DNA from: Streptococcus salivarius
GTDB lineage: Bacteria; Bacillota; Bacilli; Lactobacillales; Streptococcaceae
Direction: 5' to 3'
Assembly (NCBI RefSeq): GCF_000785515.1
Contig: NZ_CP009913.1
Coordinates: forward strand, 400,001-464,000
Length of the DNA: 64,000 bases
Shown here: positions 27,815-35,613 of the stretch, piece after piece
How positions within the stretch are numbered: position 1 is the stretch's first letter
How the letters are laid out: each line of letters opens with the position of its first letter
Notes under the pieces: generated by a model
The model's database searches: none
Seen by the model: only the letters and a program-made list of their open reading frames with translations
Told to the model about the DNA's origin: nothing
Program-made: the position numbers and the translations under genes

Positions 27815-28960
27815 ATGATTTATTTTGATAATTCGGCCACGACGGTGCCTTATCCAGAGGCACTTAGAACCTATCAAGAAGTGGCTACTAAAATTTTTGG
27901 GAACCCATCCAGCCTACACCAATTAGGAACATCTGCGACACGTATTTTGGAGGCTTCTCGTAAGCAAGTTGCGGAACTCATTGGAAAATCAGCCGATGAG
28001 ATTTTCTTTACGTCTGGAGGAACCGAAGGTGATAACTGGGTCATCAAAGGTGTAGCTTTTGAAAAAGAGCCTTACGGCAAACACATCATTGTTTCTGATA
28101 TTGAACACCCAGCGGTAAAAGAATCTGCCAAATGGCTTTCAGAGCATGGTTTCGAGGTATCTTATGCACCAGTAAATGAGCAAGGGTTTGTGGATGTTGA
28201 AGCTCTTGCTGGATTATTACGCCCTGACACAATCTTAGTTTCGGTTATGGCTGTTAATAACGAAATCGGATCAATCCAACCTATTCAAGCCATCTCAGAT
28301 TTCTTGGCTAATGAGCCTACCATATCTTTCCATGTGGATGCTGTTCAGGCTATTGGGAAGATTCCTGTATCGTCATATTTAACCGACCGTGTAGATTTTG
28401 CGACTTTTTCTGGTCACAAGTTTCATGCTGTTCGTGGTGTCGGTTTTGTCTACAAAAAGGCAGGGAAAAAGATTACGCCACTCTTAACCGGTGGTGGTCA
28501 AGAAAAAGATTTTCGTTCAACGACTGAAAATGTTGCTGGGATTGCGAGTATGGCCAAGGCCTTGCGCTTGGTAACTGACAAAGAGGAATTTTCTCTTCCT
28601 AAAATTGCCAAGATGAAAAAGATTATCTTTGACGAATTGGCTAAGTACGAGGATATTACTATTTTCTCAGGTGAGGGTGAAGACTTTGCTCCCAATATTT
28701 TGACCTTTGGAATCAAGGGTGTTCGAGGTGAAGTTATTGTCCACGCTTTTGAAGAGCATCAAATCTATATTTCAACGACATCAGCATGTTCATCTAAGGC
28801 GGGTAAACCAGCGGGAACCCTTATTTCTATGGGTGTACCGACTAAGTTAGCTCAAACAGCTGTTCGTATCAGTCTTGATGATGACAATGATATGGGACAG
28901 GTGGAACAGTTCCTCACGATTTTCAAGCAGGTCTACGCCAAGACACAAAAAGTGAGATAG
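27815..28960 (+). CDS. Cysteine desulfurase (IscS/NifS-like)
   Basis: PLP enzyme that removes sulfur from cysteine as a protein persulfide. 381 residues; start YFDNSATT, PLP Lys202 in SGHKFHAV, and the active Cys325 in TTSACSSKAGKP. ThiI follows 54 bp downstream in the same direction, so the sulfur most likely feeds 4-thiouridine in tRNA (inference from this conserved pairing). The Suf-type desulfurase for iron-sulfur clusters would be elsewhere. Confidence 0.92.
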   Translation: MIYFDNSATTVPYPEALRTYQEVATKIFGNPSSLHQLGTSATRILEASRKQVAELIGKSADEIFFTSGGTEGDNWVIKGVAFEKEPYGKHIIVSDIEHPAVKESAKWLSEHGFEVSYAPVNEQGFVDVEALAGLLRPDTILVSVMAVNNEIGSIQPIQAISDFLANEPTISFHVDAVQAIGKIPVSSYLTDRVDFATFSGHKFHAVRGVGFVYKKAGKKITPLLTGGGQEKDFRSTTENVAGIASMAKALRLVTDKEEFSLPKIAKMKKIIFDELAKYEDITIFSGEGEDFAPNILTFGIKGVRGEVIVHAFEEHQIYISTTSACSSKAGKPAGTLISMGVPTKLAQTAVRISLDDDNDMGQVEQFLTIFKQVYAKTQKVR

Positions 28961-29014
28961 CAAGATTTAAGCGATTAAACAATAAAACTAAATTCACATT
29001 TAAAAGGAAAAGGA

Positions 29015-30238
29015 ATGACACTAACATATTCAGAAATTATGGTTCGCTATGGTGAATTGTCTACCAAGGGCAAGAACCGTATGCGCTTTATCAATAAACT
29101 TAGAAATAATATTAAAGATGTCCTATCCATCTATCCAGAAGTTAAAGTGACTTTTGATCGAGACCGTGGACATATCTATCTCAATGGTACAGACTACGAG
29201 CCAGTAGCAGAGTCTTTGAAGCAAATTTTTGGTATTCAAGCCTTTAGTCCTGTTTACAAGTTTGAAAAAGATGTCGAAGTCTTGAAAAAAGCTGTTCAAG
29301 ATATTATGACTGGCCTCTATCGTGACGGTCTTACCTTTAAGGTAACTGCTAAACGTAGCGACCACGATTTTGTCCTTGACAGTCGTGAGCTCAATTTAAC
29401 TTTAGGAAATGCAGTTTTTGATGTATTGCCTGACATTAAGGCTCAGATGAAGGGACCAGATGTCAACCTCAAGGTAGAAATTCGTGCCGAGGCGGCTTAT
29501 ATTTCTCACGAGGAAATCAAAGGAGCAGGCGGTCTACCTGTAGGTACTGCTGGTAAAGGAATGCTCATGCTTTCAGGTGGGATTGATTCGCCAGTGGCAG
29601 GTTATCTTGCCCTTAAACGTGGTGTGGATATTGAAGCTGTCCACTTTGCAAGTCCTCCTTACACTAGTCCTGGAGCTCTTAAAAAGGCTCAAGATTTGAC
29701 CCGTAAGTTGACTAAATTTGGTGGTAATATTCAGTTCATCGAAGTACCATTTACTGAAATTCAAGAGGAAATCAAAGAAAAAGCACCAGAAGCTTATTTG
29801 ATGACCCTGACACGTCGCTTTATGATGCGTATTACTGACCGTATTCGTGAAGAACGCCGAGGCCTTGTGATTATCAATGGTGAAAGTCTTGGTCAGGTTG
29901 CTAGTCAGACTATGGAGTCTATGCAGGCGATTAATGCTGTTACATGTACGCCTGTGATTCGCCCAGTTGTCACTATGGACAAGTTGGAAATCATTGATTT
30001 GGCACAAAAAATTGATACCTTTGACATTTCCATCCAACCTTTTGAGGATTGCTGTACTATCTTTGCACCTGACCGTCCAAAAACTAATCCAAAAATCAAA
30101 AATGTCGAACAATATGAACGTCGTATGGATGTTGACGCCTTGGTTGAACGTGCGGTTGCAGGAATCATGGTAACTGAAATCACACCTATTGAAGAGGCGC
30201 AAGACGAAGTGGATACACTTATTGAAGACTTGCTCTAA
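29015..30238 (+). CDS. thiI: tRNA 4-thiouridine synthase
   Basis: Makes s4U8 in tRNA, taking sulfur from the neighbouring desulfurase. 407 residues: an N-terminal ferredoxin-like and THUMP domain (about 60-165) and a PP-loop ATP pyrophosphatase domain with [20 protein letters not shown] at about 186-205. No C-terminal rhodanese domain, as in other Firmicutes, so sulfur handling differs from E. coli ThiI. AAAGGA precedes the ATG. Confidence 0.94.
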   Translation: MTLTYSEIMVRYGELSTKGKNRMRFINKLRNNIKDVLSIYPEVKVTFDRDRGHIYLNGTDYEPVAESLKQIFGIQAFSPVYKFEKDVEVLKKAVQDIMTGLYRDGLTFKVTAKRSDHDFVLDSRELNLTLGNAVFDVLPDIKAQMKGPDVNLKVEIRAEAAYISHEEIKGAGGLPVGTAGKGMLMLSGGIDSPVAGYLALKRGVDIEAVHFASPPYTSPGALKKAQDLTRKLTKFGGNIQFIEVPFTEIQEEIKEKAPEAYLMTLTRRFMMRITDRIREERRGLVIINGESLGQVASQTMESMQAINAVTCTPVIRPVVTMDKLEIIDLAQKIDTFDISIQPFEDCCTIFAPDRPKTNPKIKNVEQYERRMDVDALVERAVAGIMVTEITPIEEAQDEVDTLIEDLL

Positions 30239-30343
30239 TCTAGGAGGCTATAGTACTAACATAGTAGTGCCTAGGTGCTACTAGAGTAAGGTATGTCGAA
30301 AAAGAAATGTCGATGTTGAACTTTTACCCAGAAAGGAAAATAC

Positions 30344-31855
30344 ATGACTGTTTATAACATCAATTTAGGAATCGGTTGGGCATCAAGTGGTGTTGAGTAC
30401 GCCCAGGCCTATCGTTCTACAATTTTCAAAAACACAGGTATTAAGGCCAAATTTGTCTTTATGGATATGTTCTTGCAGGACAATCTTTCTGATTTGACCC
30501 GTAACATGGGGTTTGCGGATGAAGACATCATCTGGCTCTACAGCTATTTTACAGACCTAAAAATTGCTCCAACGACCTATACTGTCAAGGATTTGGAAAA
30601 GGAAATTCCTTATGACATCACGCGTCGTGAGATTAATGGTAAAGTGGTTAAGCTTTTTTGTGCCAAGGAAGATATCTTCTATGCAGCCTACTTGCGTAAA
30701 GAAGGTGAAGATATTGTTCACCGTGTGGAAAAAGTATCGCGTGGTTGCTTAATCCGTAAAGATTTTTACTCTTACACTAAGATGTTCACGGAGTACTACA
30801 CACCGGTAGACAATAAGGCTCACCTCTATCAACGCCGTTTCTTTAATGAAGATGGTAGTGTTGCCTATGATGAAATTGTTGATGGTAAGGATAGTGTCTT
30901 CCGTTTTCCAGATAAGATTTTGTCATCTAAGCATGAATTTATCGCTTACTTCATGTCGCAACTTGGTCTAACTGACCAAGATATCGTCATCTTGGACCGT
31001 GCAACTGGTACCGGACAGGCTGTTTTCCGTAACACCAAACCTGCTAAGCTTGGGGTTGTGGTTCATGCAGAGCACTTTAGTGAAAATGCTGTGACAGACA
31101 AGACTATTTTATGGAATAACTTCTACGAGTACCAATTCAGCAATGCAGATAAGGTTGATTTCTTTATCACAGCGACAGAACGTCAACGTAGCATTATGCT
31201 AGATCAGTTCAATAAATACACACCATTTACACCTCATATCGTAACCATCCCTGTGGGAAGTGTGGATAAACTGAGAAAGCCTGAAGGAGAGCGTAAACCA
31301 TTCTCAATCATCACAGCCTCACGTTTGGCCAATGAAAAACACGTGGACTGGTTGGCCAAGGCTGTCGTTAAGGCTAAAGAAAGTCTGCCGCAAGTAAACT
31401 TTGATATCTATGGAACAGGTGCTGAAGAGGCTAAACTTAAGGCCATTATCGAGGAAAATCAAGCTCAGGATTATATCCACCTTAAAGGTCACCAAGACTT
31501 GACAGAAGTCTACAAGGACTACGAACTTTACCTATCAGGTTCTAAGAGTGAAGGGTTTGGCTTGACACTTCTAGAAGCTGTGGGATCTGGTCTAGGTATG
31601 ATTGGTTTTGATGTTCGTTATGGGAACCAAACCTTTATCAAGGATAATGAGAATGGCTACCTCATTCCTCGTTTTGAAAAAGATGATGAGCCTGCTATCG
31701 TAGCTGCCTTGGCAGAGAAAATTGTAGCCTTCTTCAATCGCTCAGATTTGGATCATGTTCATCAAGTCTCTTATGATATTGCCAAAGGCTTTTTGACAGA
31801 GGAAATCGAGCAGAAGTGGCTTAACTTAGTAAAGGAGATGACTAGTCATGATTAA
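30344..31855 (+). CDS. gtfA: Glycosyltransferase GtfA-type (O-GlcNAc transferase for serine-rich adhesins)
   Basis: 503 residues. GtfA, with GtfB, adds the first GlcNAc to Ser/Thr of serine-rich repeat adhesins in the cytosol before accessory Sec export. GT-B fold: start INLGIGWASSGVEYAQAYR, an inserted add-on domain, VVVHAEHFSENA near the middle, and the C-terminal nucleotide-sugar site with GSKSEGFGLTLLEAVGSGL at about 399-417. The stop overlaps gtfB by eight bases. Unusually no secA2, secY2 or adhesin gene is nearby. In S. salivarius a separately placed pair has, as I recall, been called gtfE/gtfF. Confidence 0.85.
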   Translation: MTVYNINLGIGWASSGVEYAQAYRSTIFKNTGIKAKFVFMDMFLQDNLSDLTRNMGFADEDIIWLYSYFTDLKIAPTTYTVKDLEKEIPYDITRREINGKVVKLFCAKEDIFYAAYLRKEGEDIVHRVEKVSRGCLIRKDFYSYTKMFTEYYTPVDNKAHLYQRRFFNEDGSVAYDEIVDGKDSVFRFPDKILSSKHEFIAYFMSQLGLTDQDIVILDRATGTGQAVFRNTKPAKLGVVVHAEHFSENAVTDKTILWNNFYEYQFSNADKVDFFITATERQRSIMLDQFNKYTPFTPHIVTIPVGSVDKLRKPEGERKPFSIITASRLANEKHVDWLAKAVVKAKESLPQVNFDIYGTGAEEAKLKAIIEENQAQDYIHLKGHQDLTEVYKDYELYLSGSKSEGFGLTLLEAVGSGLGMIGFDVRYGNQTFIKDNENGYLIPRFEKDDEPAIVAALAEKIVAFFNRSDLDHVHQVSYDIAKGFLTEEIEQKWLNLVKEMTSHD

Positions 31856-33167
31856 TTTATTTGAAAACTATAGTCAGGGTAGTTGGGATCTCCATTACTC
31901 ACTGATTGTCGCTGGCTATGTGAATACAACAGTTTGTCTTTCAGATGATGGCTTTCTGCCTAGTGATGTGACCTCACCCTACCTTTATTTCACTGGTTTT
32001 GACAAGGTTCAAGGTTCTGCACTTTACTTTAATCAGGTACCTGTGCCTGACTACTGGGAAATTATAGGAACGAATAGCAATGCGGAAATCTTCCGTTTTG
32101 ATAAGAAACGTGGTCATATTCATTATGCCCATCCTGCTCACCAACGTCTGGTTAAAGCAGTTGACTGGTATGATGAGTCAGGACGCTTGCGCGTGACTGA
32201 TCGCTACAATAACAAGGGTTACCGATTCTCACAAACAACCTATAATGTTAAGCAAGAAGCGACCATTACCAGCTATTTCACTCCAGACAACAAGGAAGTT
32301 ATCGTCATCAACCATTTGACTAAAGACGTTATCTTGAATTGGAAAGACAAGGTCTACATTTTCAAAAATAAATCTGAATTTGTCGTCTTCTATCTTAAAG
32401 AAGCTGGTTATGATTTGAGTCGTATTCTATACAACTCATTGGCGACACCTTTCTTGACAACTATGAATCTTCCAAATTCTGGTCAAGACGTTCTCTTCTG
32501 GCAAGAGCCAATCACTGATTCAGTTCCTGGAAATATGCGTCTGCTTCTTGAGAGCAACCATCGTCAGACTAAGATTGTTGTACAAGATTACACAGCTTAT
32601 ACGAATCTTCTAAAGTTGGTTAGTCCAGAGCAGGCTTCTCGCGTGGCCTTCCTTGGATTCATGTATCCATTTGCCCGTCAGAACAACTTCCAAAATCAAG
32701 CGCTTATCTTGACCAATTCAGACCAGATTGAACATTTGGAAAGTATTGTCAGTGAAGTGCCTACCATGCATTATCATGTTGGAGCAATCACAGAAATGTC
32801 CAGTCGCTTGATGGATTTGGCTAAATATAGTAATGTTAGCCTTTACCCTAATATTACAACAGAGCAGGTTAAGCGTCTTTATAAGGAAGCTGATTTCTAC
32901 TTGGATATTAACCATCAAAATGAAATCTTGTCAGCGACACGTGCTGCCTTTGAAAATAACTTGCTTATCCTTGCCTTTACGAACACTAGCCATGGTCCTG
33001 AGTATACCGCGCCAAGTAATATCTTCTCACCAATGAATGCTGGGCAATTTAAGCAAACACTTAAAGAAGCCTTGGGCAACCGTGACTTCCTCAGTCACTT
33101 GCTTGATCGCCAACGTGAGCACGCTCATGTAGCAACACCAGAAGATTATAAGAAGGTTATTGGTTAG
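31848..33167 (+). CDS. gtfB: Glycosyltransferase stabilising protein GtfB
   Basis: 439 residues, the GtfB partner of GtfA. The family keeps a GT-B-like fold but lacks nucleotide-sugar binding; it recognises the acceptor adhesin and activates GtfA. Typical features include NLFENYSQGSWDLHYSLIVAGY at the start (quoted from its first residues) and SATRAAFENNLLILAFTNTSHG near the C terminus. It overlaps gtfA, so the two subunits are made together. A GNAT gene follows with at most a few bases between. Confidence 0.84.
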   Translation: MINLFENYSQGSWDLHYSLIVAGYVNTTVCLSDDGFLPSDVTSPYLYFTGFDKVQGSALYFNQVPVPDYWEIIGTNSNAEIFRFDKKRGHIHYAHPAHQRLVKAVDWYDESGRLRVTDRYNNKGYRFSQTTYNVKQEATITSYFTPDNKEVIVINHLTKDVILNWKDKVYIFKNKSEFVVFYLKEAGYDLSRILYNSLATPFLTTMNLPNSGQDVLFWQEPITDSVPGNMRLLLESNHRQTKIVVQDYTAYTNLLKLVSPEQASRVAFLGFMYPFARQNNFQNQALILTNSDQIEHLESIVSEVPTMHYHVGAITEMSSRLMDLAKYSNVSLYPNITTEQVKRLYKEADFYLDINHQNEILSATRAAFENNLLILAFTNTSHGPEYTAPSNIFSPMNAGQFKQTLKEALGNRDFLSHLLDRQREHAHVATPEDYKKVIG

Positions 33168-33171
33168 GGAA

Positions 33172-33708
33172 ATGACATTAGAGGTTCGTAACATTTATCC
33201 TCTGACACCAACATTTAAGAAGGTCGCTTCGCTTTATGAAGCGGCTTTTCCTGTGGAGGAGAGACTACCACTTTGGCAATTATCTTGGAACAGCTTGAAA
33301 AGAGGACAATCTTTCTTGGCCTATTTTGATCAGGAAGTCTTCGTTGGCTTGACCTATGCCATTTATACTGACAACCTGGTCTACCTACTTTTTCTTGCAG
33401 TTGAGGAAAGTAAACAATCTCAGGGATATGGCAGTCAGATTTTGGCACAAGTTAAGAAAGAAGCAGGAGTACGACCGTGTGTGCTTACGATTGAACCCAT
33501 GGATGAGAAGGATGCTTCTAACCGGAATCAGCGCTTAAAACGTTTAGCATTTTATGAGCGAAATGGCTATCAGCTATTGAATCACTTCTATTTCGAAGGG
33601 ACTGAACGCTATCAAATTTTGACAACGGATAGGAGCATTTGTTTAGCTGATTTGGAGCAGGATCTAGCTAAGACCTTCTTAGGAAAATATGGTATAAGGG
33701 TTGAGTAG
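33172..33708 (+). CDS. GNAT-family acetyltransferase
   Basis: 178 residues from the ATG; a TTG four codons upstream (at 33160), preceded by AGAAGG and overlapping the gtfB end, is an equally possible start. The N-acetyltransferase fold has the acetyl-CoA loop QSQGYGSQIL at about 83-92 and FYERNGYQLLNHF further on. The substrate is unknown. Its tight position behind gtfA-gtfB suggests cotranscription and raises the possibility of a role in glycan or adhesin modification, which is only an inference. Confidence 0.75.
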   Translation: MTLEVRNIYPLTPTFKKVASLYEAAFPVEERLPLWQLSWNSLKRGQSFLAYFDQEVFVGLTYAIYTDNLVYLLFLAVEESKQSQGYGSQILAQVKKEAGVRPCVLTIEPMDEKDASNRNQRLKRLAFYERNGYQLLNHFYFEGTERYQILTTDRSICLADLEQDLAKTFLGKYGIRVE

Positions 33709-33771
33709 GGGAATCATTACTTGGTTAAAGGTCAATGAGCAGAATAAGAATAATCAAAATAACTTTTTCTC

Positions 33772-33800
33772 TTGTCATTAGAGGGAAAAAATGATAGAAT
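33772..33800 (+). promoter_or_regulatory. Promoter of rplU-rpmA
   Basis: TTGTCA, 17-base spacer, TAGAAT, placing the transcript start near 33807. Confidence 0.7.
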
Positions 33801-33806
33801 TGTAAC

Positions 33807-33925
33807 GTTGACTAAATGCACGTCCTGTGCAACCGCACGACTACTGTTTCCAAGTGGGTTCGTCCCCGCAGTACTAGGCGAGTCTTCACAGAGGGAAACC
33901 TCAGACACATTAAAAATTTTAATAG
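33807..33925 (+). ncRNA. Ribosomal protein L21 leader (cis-regulatory RNA)
   Basis: About 120 bases between promoter and rplU, with several complementary arms: GCACG..., CGTCCTGTGCAACCGCACG, and AAGTGGGTTCGTCCCCGCAGTACT in sections, then AGAGGGAAACCTC before the ribosome site. Position and features fit the L21 leader of Firmicutes, through which L21 is thought to control its own operon. Exact boundaries are estimated. Confidence 0.65.
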
Positions 33926-33935
33926 GAGGTGCATC

Positions 33936-34250
33936 ATGAGCACATACGCAATCATCAAAACTGGTGGAAAACAAGTTAAAGTTGAAGTAGGTCAAGCAAT
34001 CTACGTTGAAAAAATCAACGCTGAAGCAGGATCAGAAGTAACTTTTAACGAAGTTGTTCTTGTCGGTGGTGATAAAACTGTAGTAGGTACTCCAGTTGTT
34101 GAGGGAGCTACTGTTGTCGGAACTATCGAAAAACAAGGTAAACAAAAGAAAGTTGTTACTTTCAAATACAAACCTAAAAAAGGTAGCCACCGTAAACAAG
34201 GTCACCGTCAACCTTATACAAAAGTTGTTATCAACGCTATCAACGCGTAA
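33936..34250 (+). CDS. rplU: 50S ribosomal protein L21
   Basis: 104 residues, binds 23S rRNA near domain I. The ATG chosen gives the family N terminus [13 protein letters not shown] and has ATAGGAGG nine bases upstream; the longer open frame before it is the L21 leader. The C terminus carries the basic segment [19 protein letters not shown]. In many Firmicutes the protease gene prp lies between rplU and rpmA; here only 35 bp separate them. Confidence 0.97.
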   Translation: MSTYAIIKTGGKQVKVEVGQAIYVEKINAEAGSEVTFNEVVLVGGDKTVVGTPVVEGATVVGTIEKQGKQKKVVTFKYKPKKGSHRKQGHRQPYTKVVINAINA

Positions 34251-34285
34251 GTTAGCGACTAATCACTAAGAAAGGACACAATCTT

Positions 34286-34576
34286 ATGTTGAAAACTCTT
34301 GAAAACTTGCAACTTTTCGCCCACAAAAAAGGTGGGGGTTCTACTTCCAATGGTCGTGATTCACAAGCTAAACGTCTTGGTGCTAAAGCAGCTGATGGAC
34401 AAACTGTATCAGGTGGATCAATCCTTTACCGTCAACGCGGTACACACATCTACCCAGGTGTAAACGTAGGCCGTGGTGGTGACGATACACTCTTCGCTAA
34501 AGTTGAAGGTGTTGTACGTTTCGAACGTAAAGGTCGCGACAAAAAACAAGTATCTGTATACCCAGTTGCTAAATAA
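34286..34576 (+). CDS. rpmA: 50S ribosomal protein L27
   Basis: 96 residues, near the peptidyl-transferase centre. The N terminus has the Firmicutes extension [11 protein letters not shown] before [12 protein letters not shown]; in Staphylococcus this extension is removed after Phe by the cysteine protease Prp. The cleavage motif LQLF/AHKKG is intact although prp is not adjacent. AAAGGA precedes the ATG. Ends the rplU operon. Confidence 0.97.
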   Translation: MLKTLENLQLFAHKKGGGSTSNGRDSQAKRLGAKAADGQTVSGGSILYRQRGTHIYPGVNVGRGGDDTLFAKVEGVVRFERKGRDKKQVSVYPVAK

Positions 34577-34583
34577 TTAAGCT

Positions 34584-34613
34584 AAAGTCTGCACTTTTGT
34601 GTAGGCTTTTCTT
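34584..34613 (+). terminator. Terminator of rplU-rpmA
   Basis: 11-bp stem AAAGTCTGCAC/GTGTAGGCTTT with two wobble pairs, a four-base loop and TCTTT. Confidence 0.7.
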
Positions 34614-34633
34614 TATGAAAAAAGGAGAATTCC

Positions 34634-35329
34634 ATGCCTTTAAATCACTACCAACAAGAAGTGGGGCCAAGTCTAGCGGATGCTAGTCCAGGTAAGATGC
34701 CAGATGTTGCTCTATTAGAAGGTCGTTATTGTAGCGTTGAACATTTGACGGTGGCAGAGCATTATGAGGACATTTTAGACTTTTACTTTACTAATCAGAT
34801 TCTTTCTGATTGGACCTATATGTATGCGGATCCTTTTGAATCTGAAGAAGCTGTACGTCAGTGTTTGGAGGGTTATGAGCAATCCCAAAATCCTTATTTC
34901 TTTGCCATCAGGGATAAGGCTTCAGGTAAGGTTCTAGGAACCTTTTCACTTATGGCTATTACGCCGAAAAATCGTAGTGTTGAAATGGGCCGAGTAATTT
35001 TAGCCCCTACTTTACAAAAGACTAGAGCTGCTACAGAAGCTCAATATCTGCTTATGAAATATGTCTTTGAAGATCTTAACTATCGTCGTTATGAGTGGAA
35101 ATGTGATAGTCTCAATCGTCCTTCTGCCAATGCTGCCATGCGTTTAGGGTTCACCTATGAGGGGCGTTTTCGTAACCATGCTATCTATAAGGGACGTAGC
35201 CGTGATACGGACTGGTTCTCGATTATTGATAGTGAGTGGCCAGTACTTAAGAAACGATTTGAGAATTGGCTAGCTCCTGAGAATTTTGATGAAAAGGGAC
35301 AGCAGAAACGTTCTTTGAGGGAATTTTGA
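34634..35329 (+). CDS. GNAT-family acetyltransferase (RimJ/RimL-like)
   Basis: 231 residues. The sequence resembles the RimJ/RimL branch: YFFAIRDKASGKVLGTFSL at about 88-106, then EMGRVILAPTLQKTRAATEA (about 116-135), YRRYEWKCDSLNRPSANAAMRLGF (from about 151, given by its start) and YEGRFRNHAIYKGRSRDTDWF. Such enzymes acetylate small molecules or protein N termini; the substrate is unknown. AAAGGAG precedes the ATG. It closes the conserved block before the AT-rich islet. Confidence 0.82.
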   Translation: MPLNHYQQEVGPSLADASPGKMPDVALLEGRYCSVEHLTVAEHYEDILDFYFTNQILSDWTYMYADPFESEEAVRQCLEGYEQSQNPYFFAIRDKASGKVLGTFSLMAITPKNRSVEMGRVILAPTLQKTRAATEAQYLLMKYVFEDLNYRRYEWKCDSLNRPSANAAMRLGFTYEGRFRNHAIYKGRSRDTDWFSIIDSEWPVLKKRFENWLAPENFDEKGQQKRSLREF

Positions 35330-35349
35330 GAGACTATGAAAGAATTTAT

Positions 35350-35378
35350 TTGACAGATTTTTAAATTAACTATAGAAT
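35350..35378 (+). promoter_or_regulatory. Promoter of the 39-residue peptide gene
   Basis: Consensus TTGACA, 17-base spacer, TAGAAT. A leader of about 60 bases follows, with a small hairpin GCTAGAA/TTCTAGC (35408-35428) just upstream of the ribosome site. Confidence 0.7.
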
Positions 35379-35443
35379 GAAATTGTTGTCGTACTTCTTA
35401 ATTTTTTGCTAGAAAAGAATATTCTAGCTAGAAGGAGAACAGC

Positions 35444-35563
35444 ATGAAAATGGATGCTACAAAAATAACTCTAGCTCTTATTGAGCTTGCGACAACTGCT
35501 ATTTTGGCTTGGAGAGACATGAAAATTGCTGAGTGCAATAGTCTTAATAAGCGAGTGGAATAG
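35444..35563 (+). CDS. Small hydrophobic peptide, 39 residues
   Basis: Unrecognised. The ATG has AAGGAG seven bases upstream and its own strong promoter. Sequence pattern: MKMDATK, a hydrophobic segment of about 16 residues (ITLALIELATTAILAW, 8-23), then a charged tail RDMKIAECNSLNKRVE with one Cys. A single amphipathic or membrane-inserting helix is likely. A terminator follows six bases after the stop codon, and the broken large gene begins 50 bp downstream. It could be a small membrane peptide, a toxin-like peptide, or a leader peptide that controls read-through to the gene behind it. No family was recognised. Confidence 0.6.
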   Translation: MKMDATKITLALIELATTAILAWRDMKIAECNSLNKRVE

Positions 35564-35569
35564 TGATGG

Positions 35570-35599
35570 AACGTATAGCTTTAAGTTATACGTTTTTTT
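35570..35599 (+). terminator. Terminator or attenuator after the small peptide gene
   Basis: 8-bp perfect stem AACGTATA/TATACGTT with a nine-base loop and seven T. The next gene has no promoter visible between this hairpin and its ribosome site, so it depends on read-through. Confidence 0.8.
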
Positions 35600-35613
35600 A
35601 TTTGGAGGGTGTT

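Noticed and set aside
30239..30343. Inverted repeat AGTAG...CTACT between thiI and gtfA
   Set aside because: The stem is short and has no T tract; neither a terminator nor a known riboswitch could be supported.
33816..33935. N-terminal extension of rplU
   Set aside because: It covers the L21 leader RNA; the ATG at 33936 gives the conserved protein start with a strong ribosome site.
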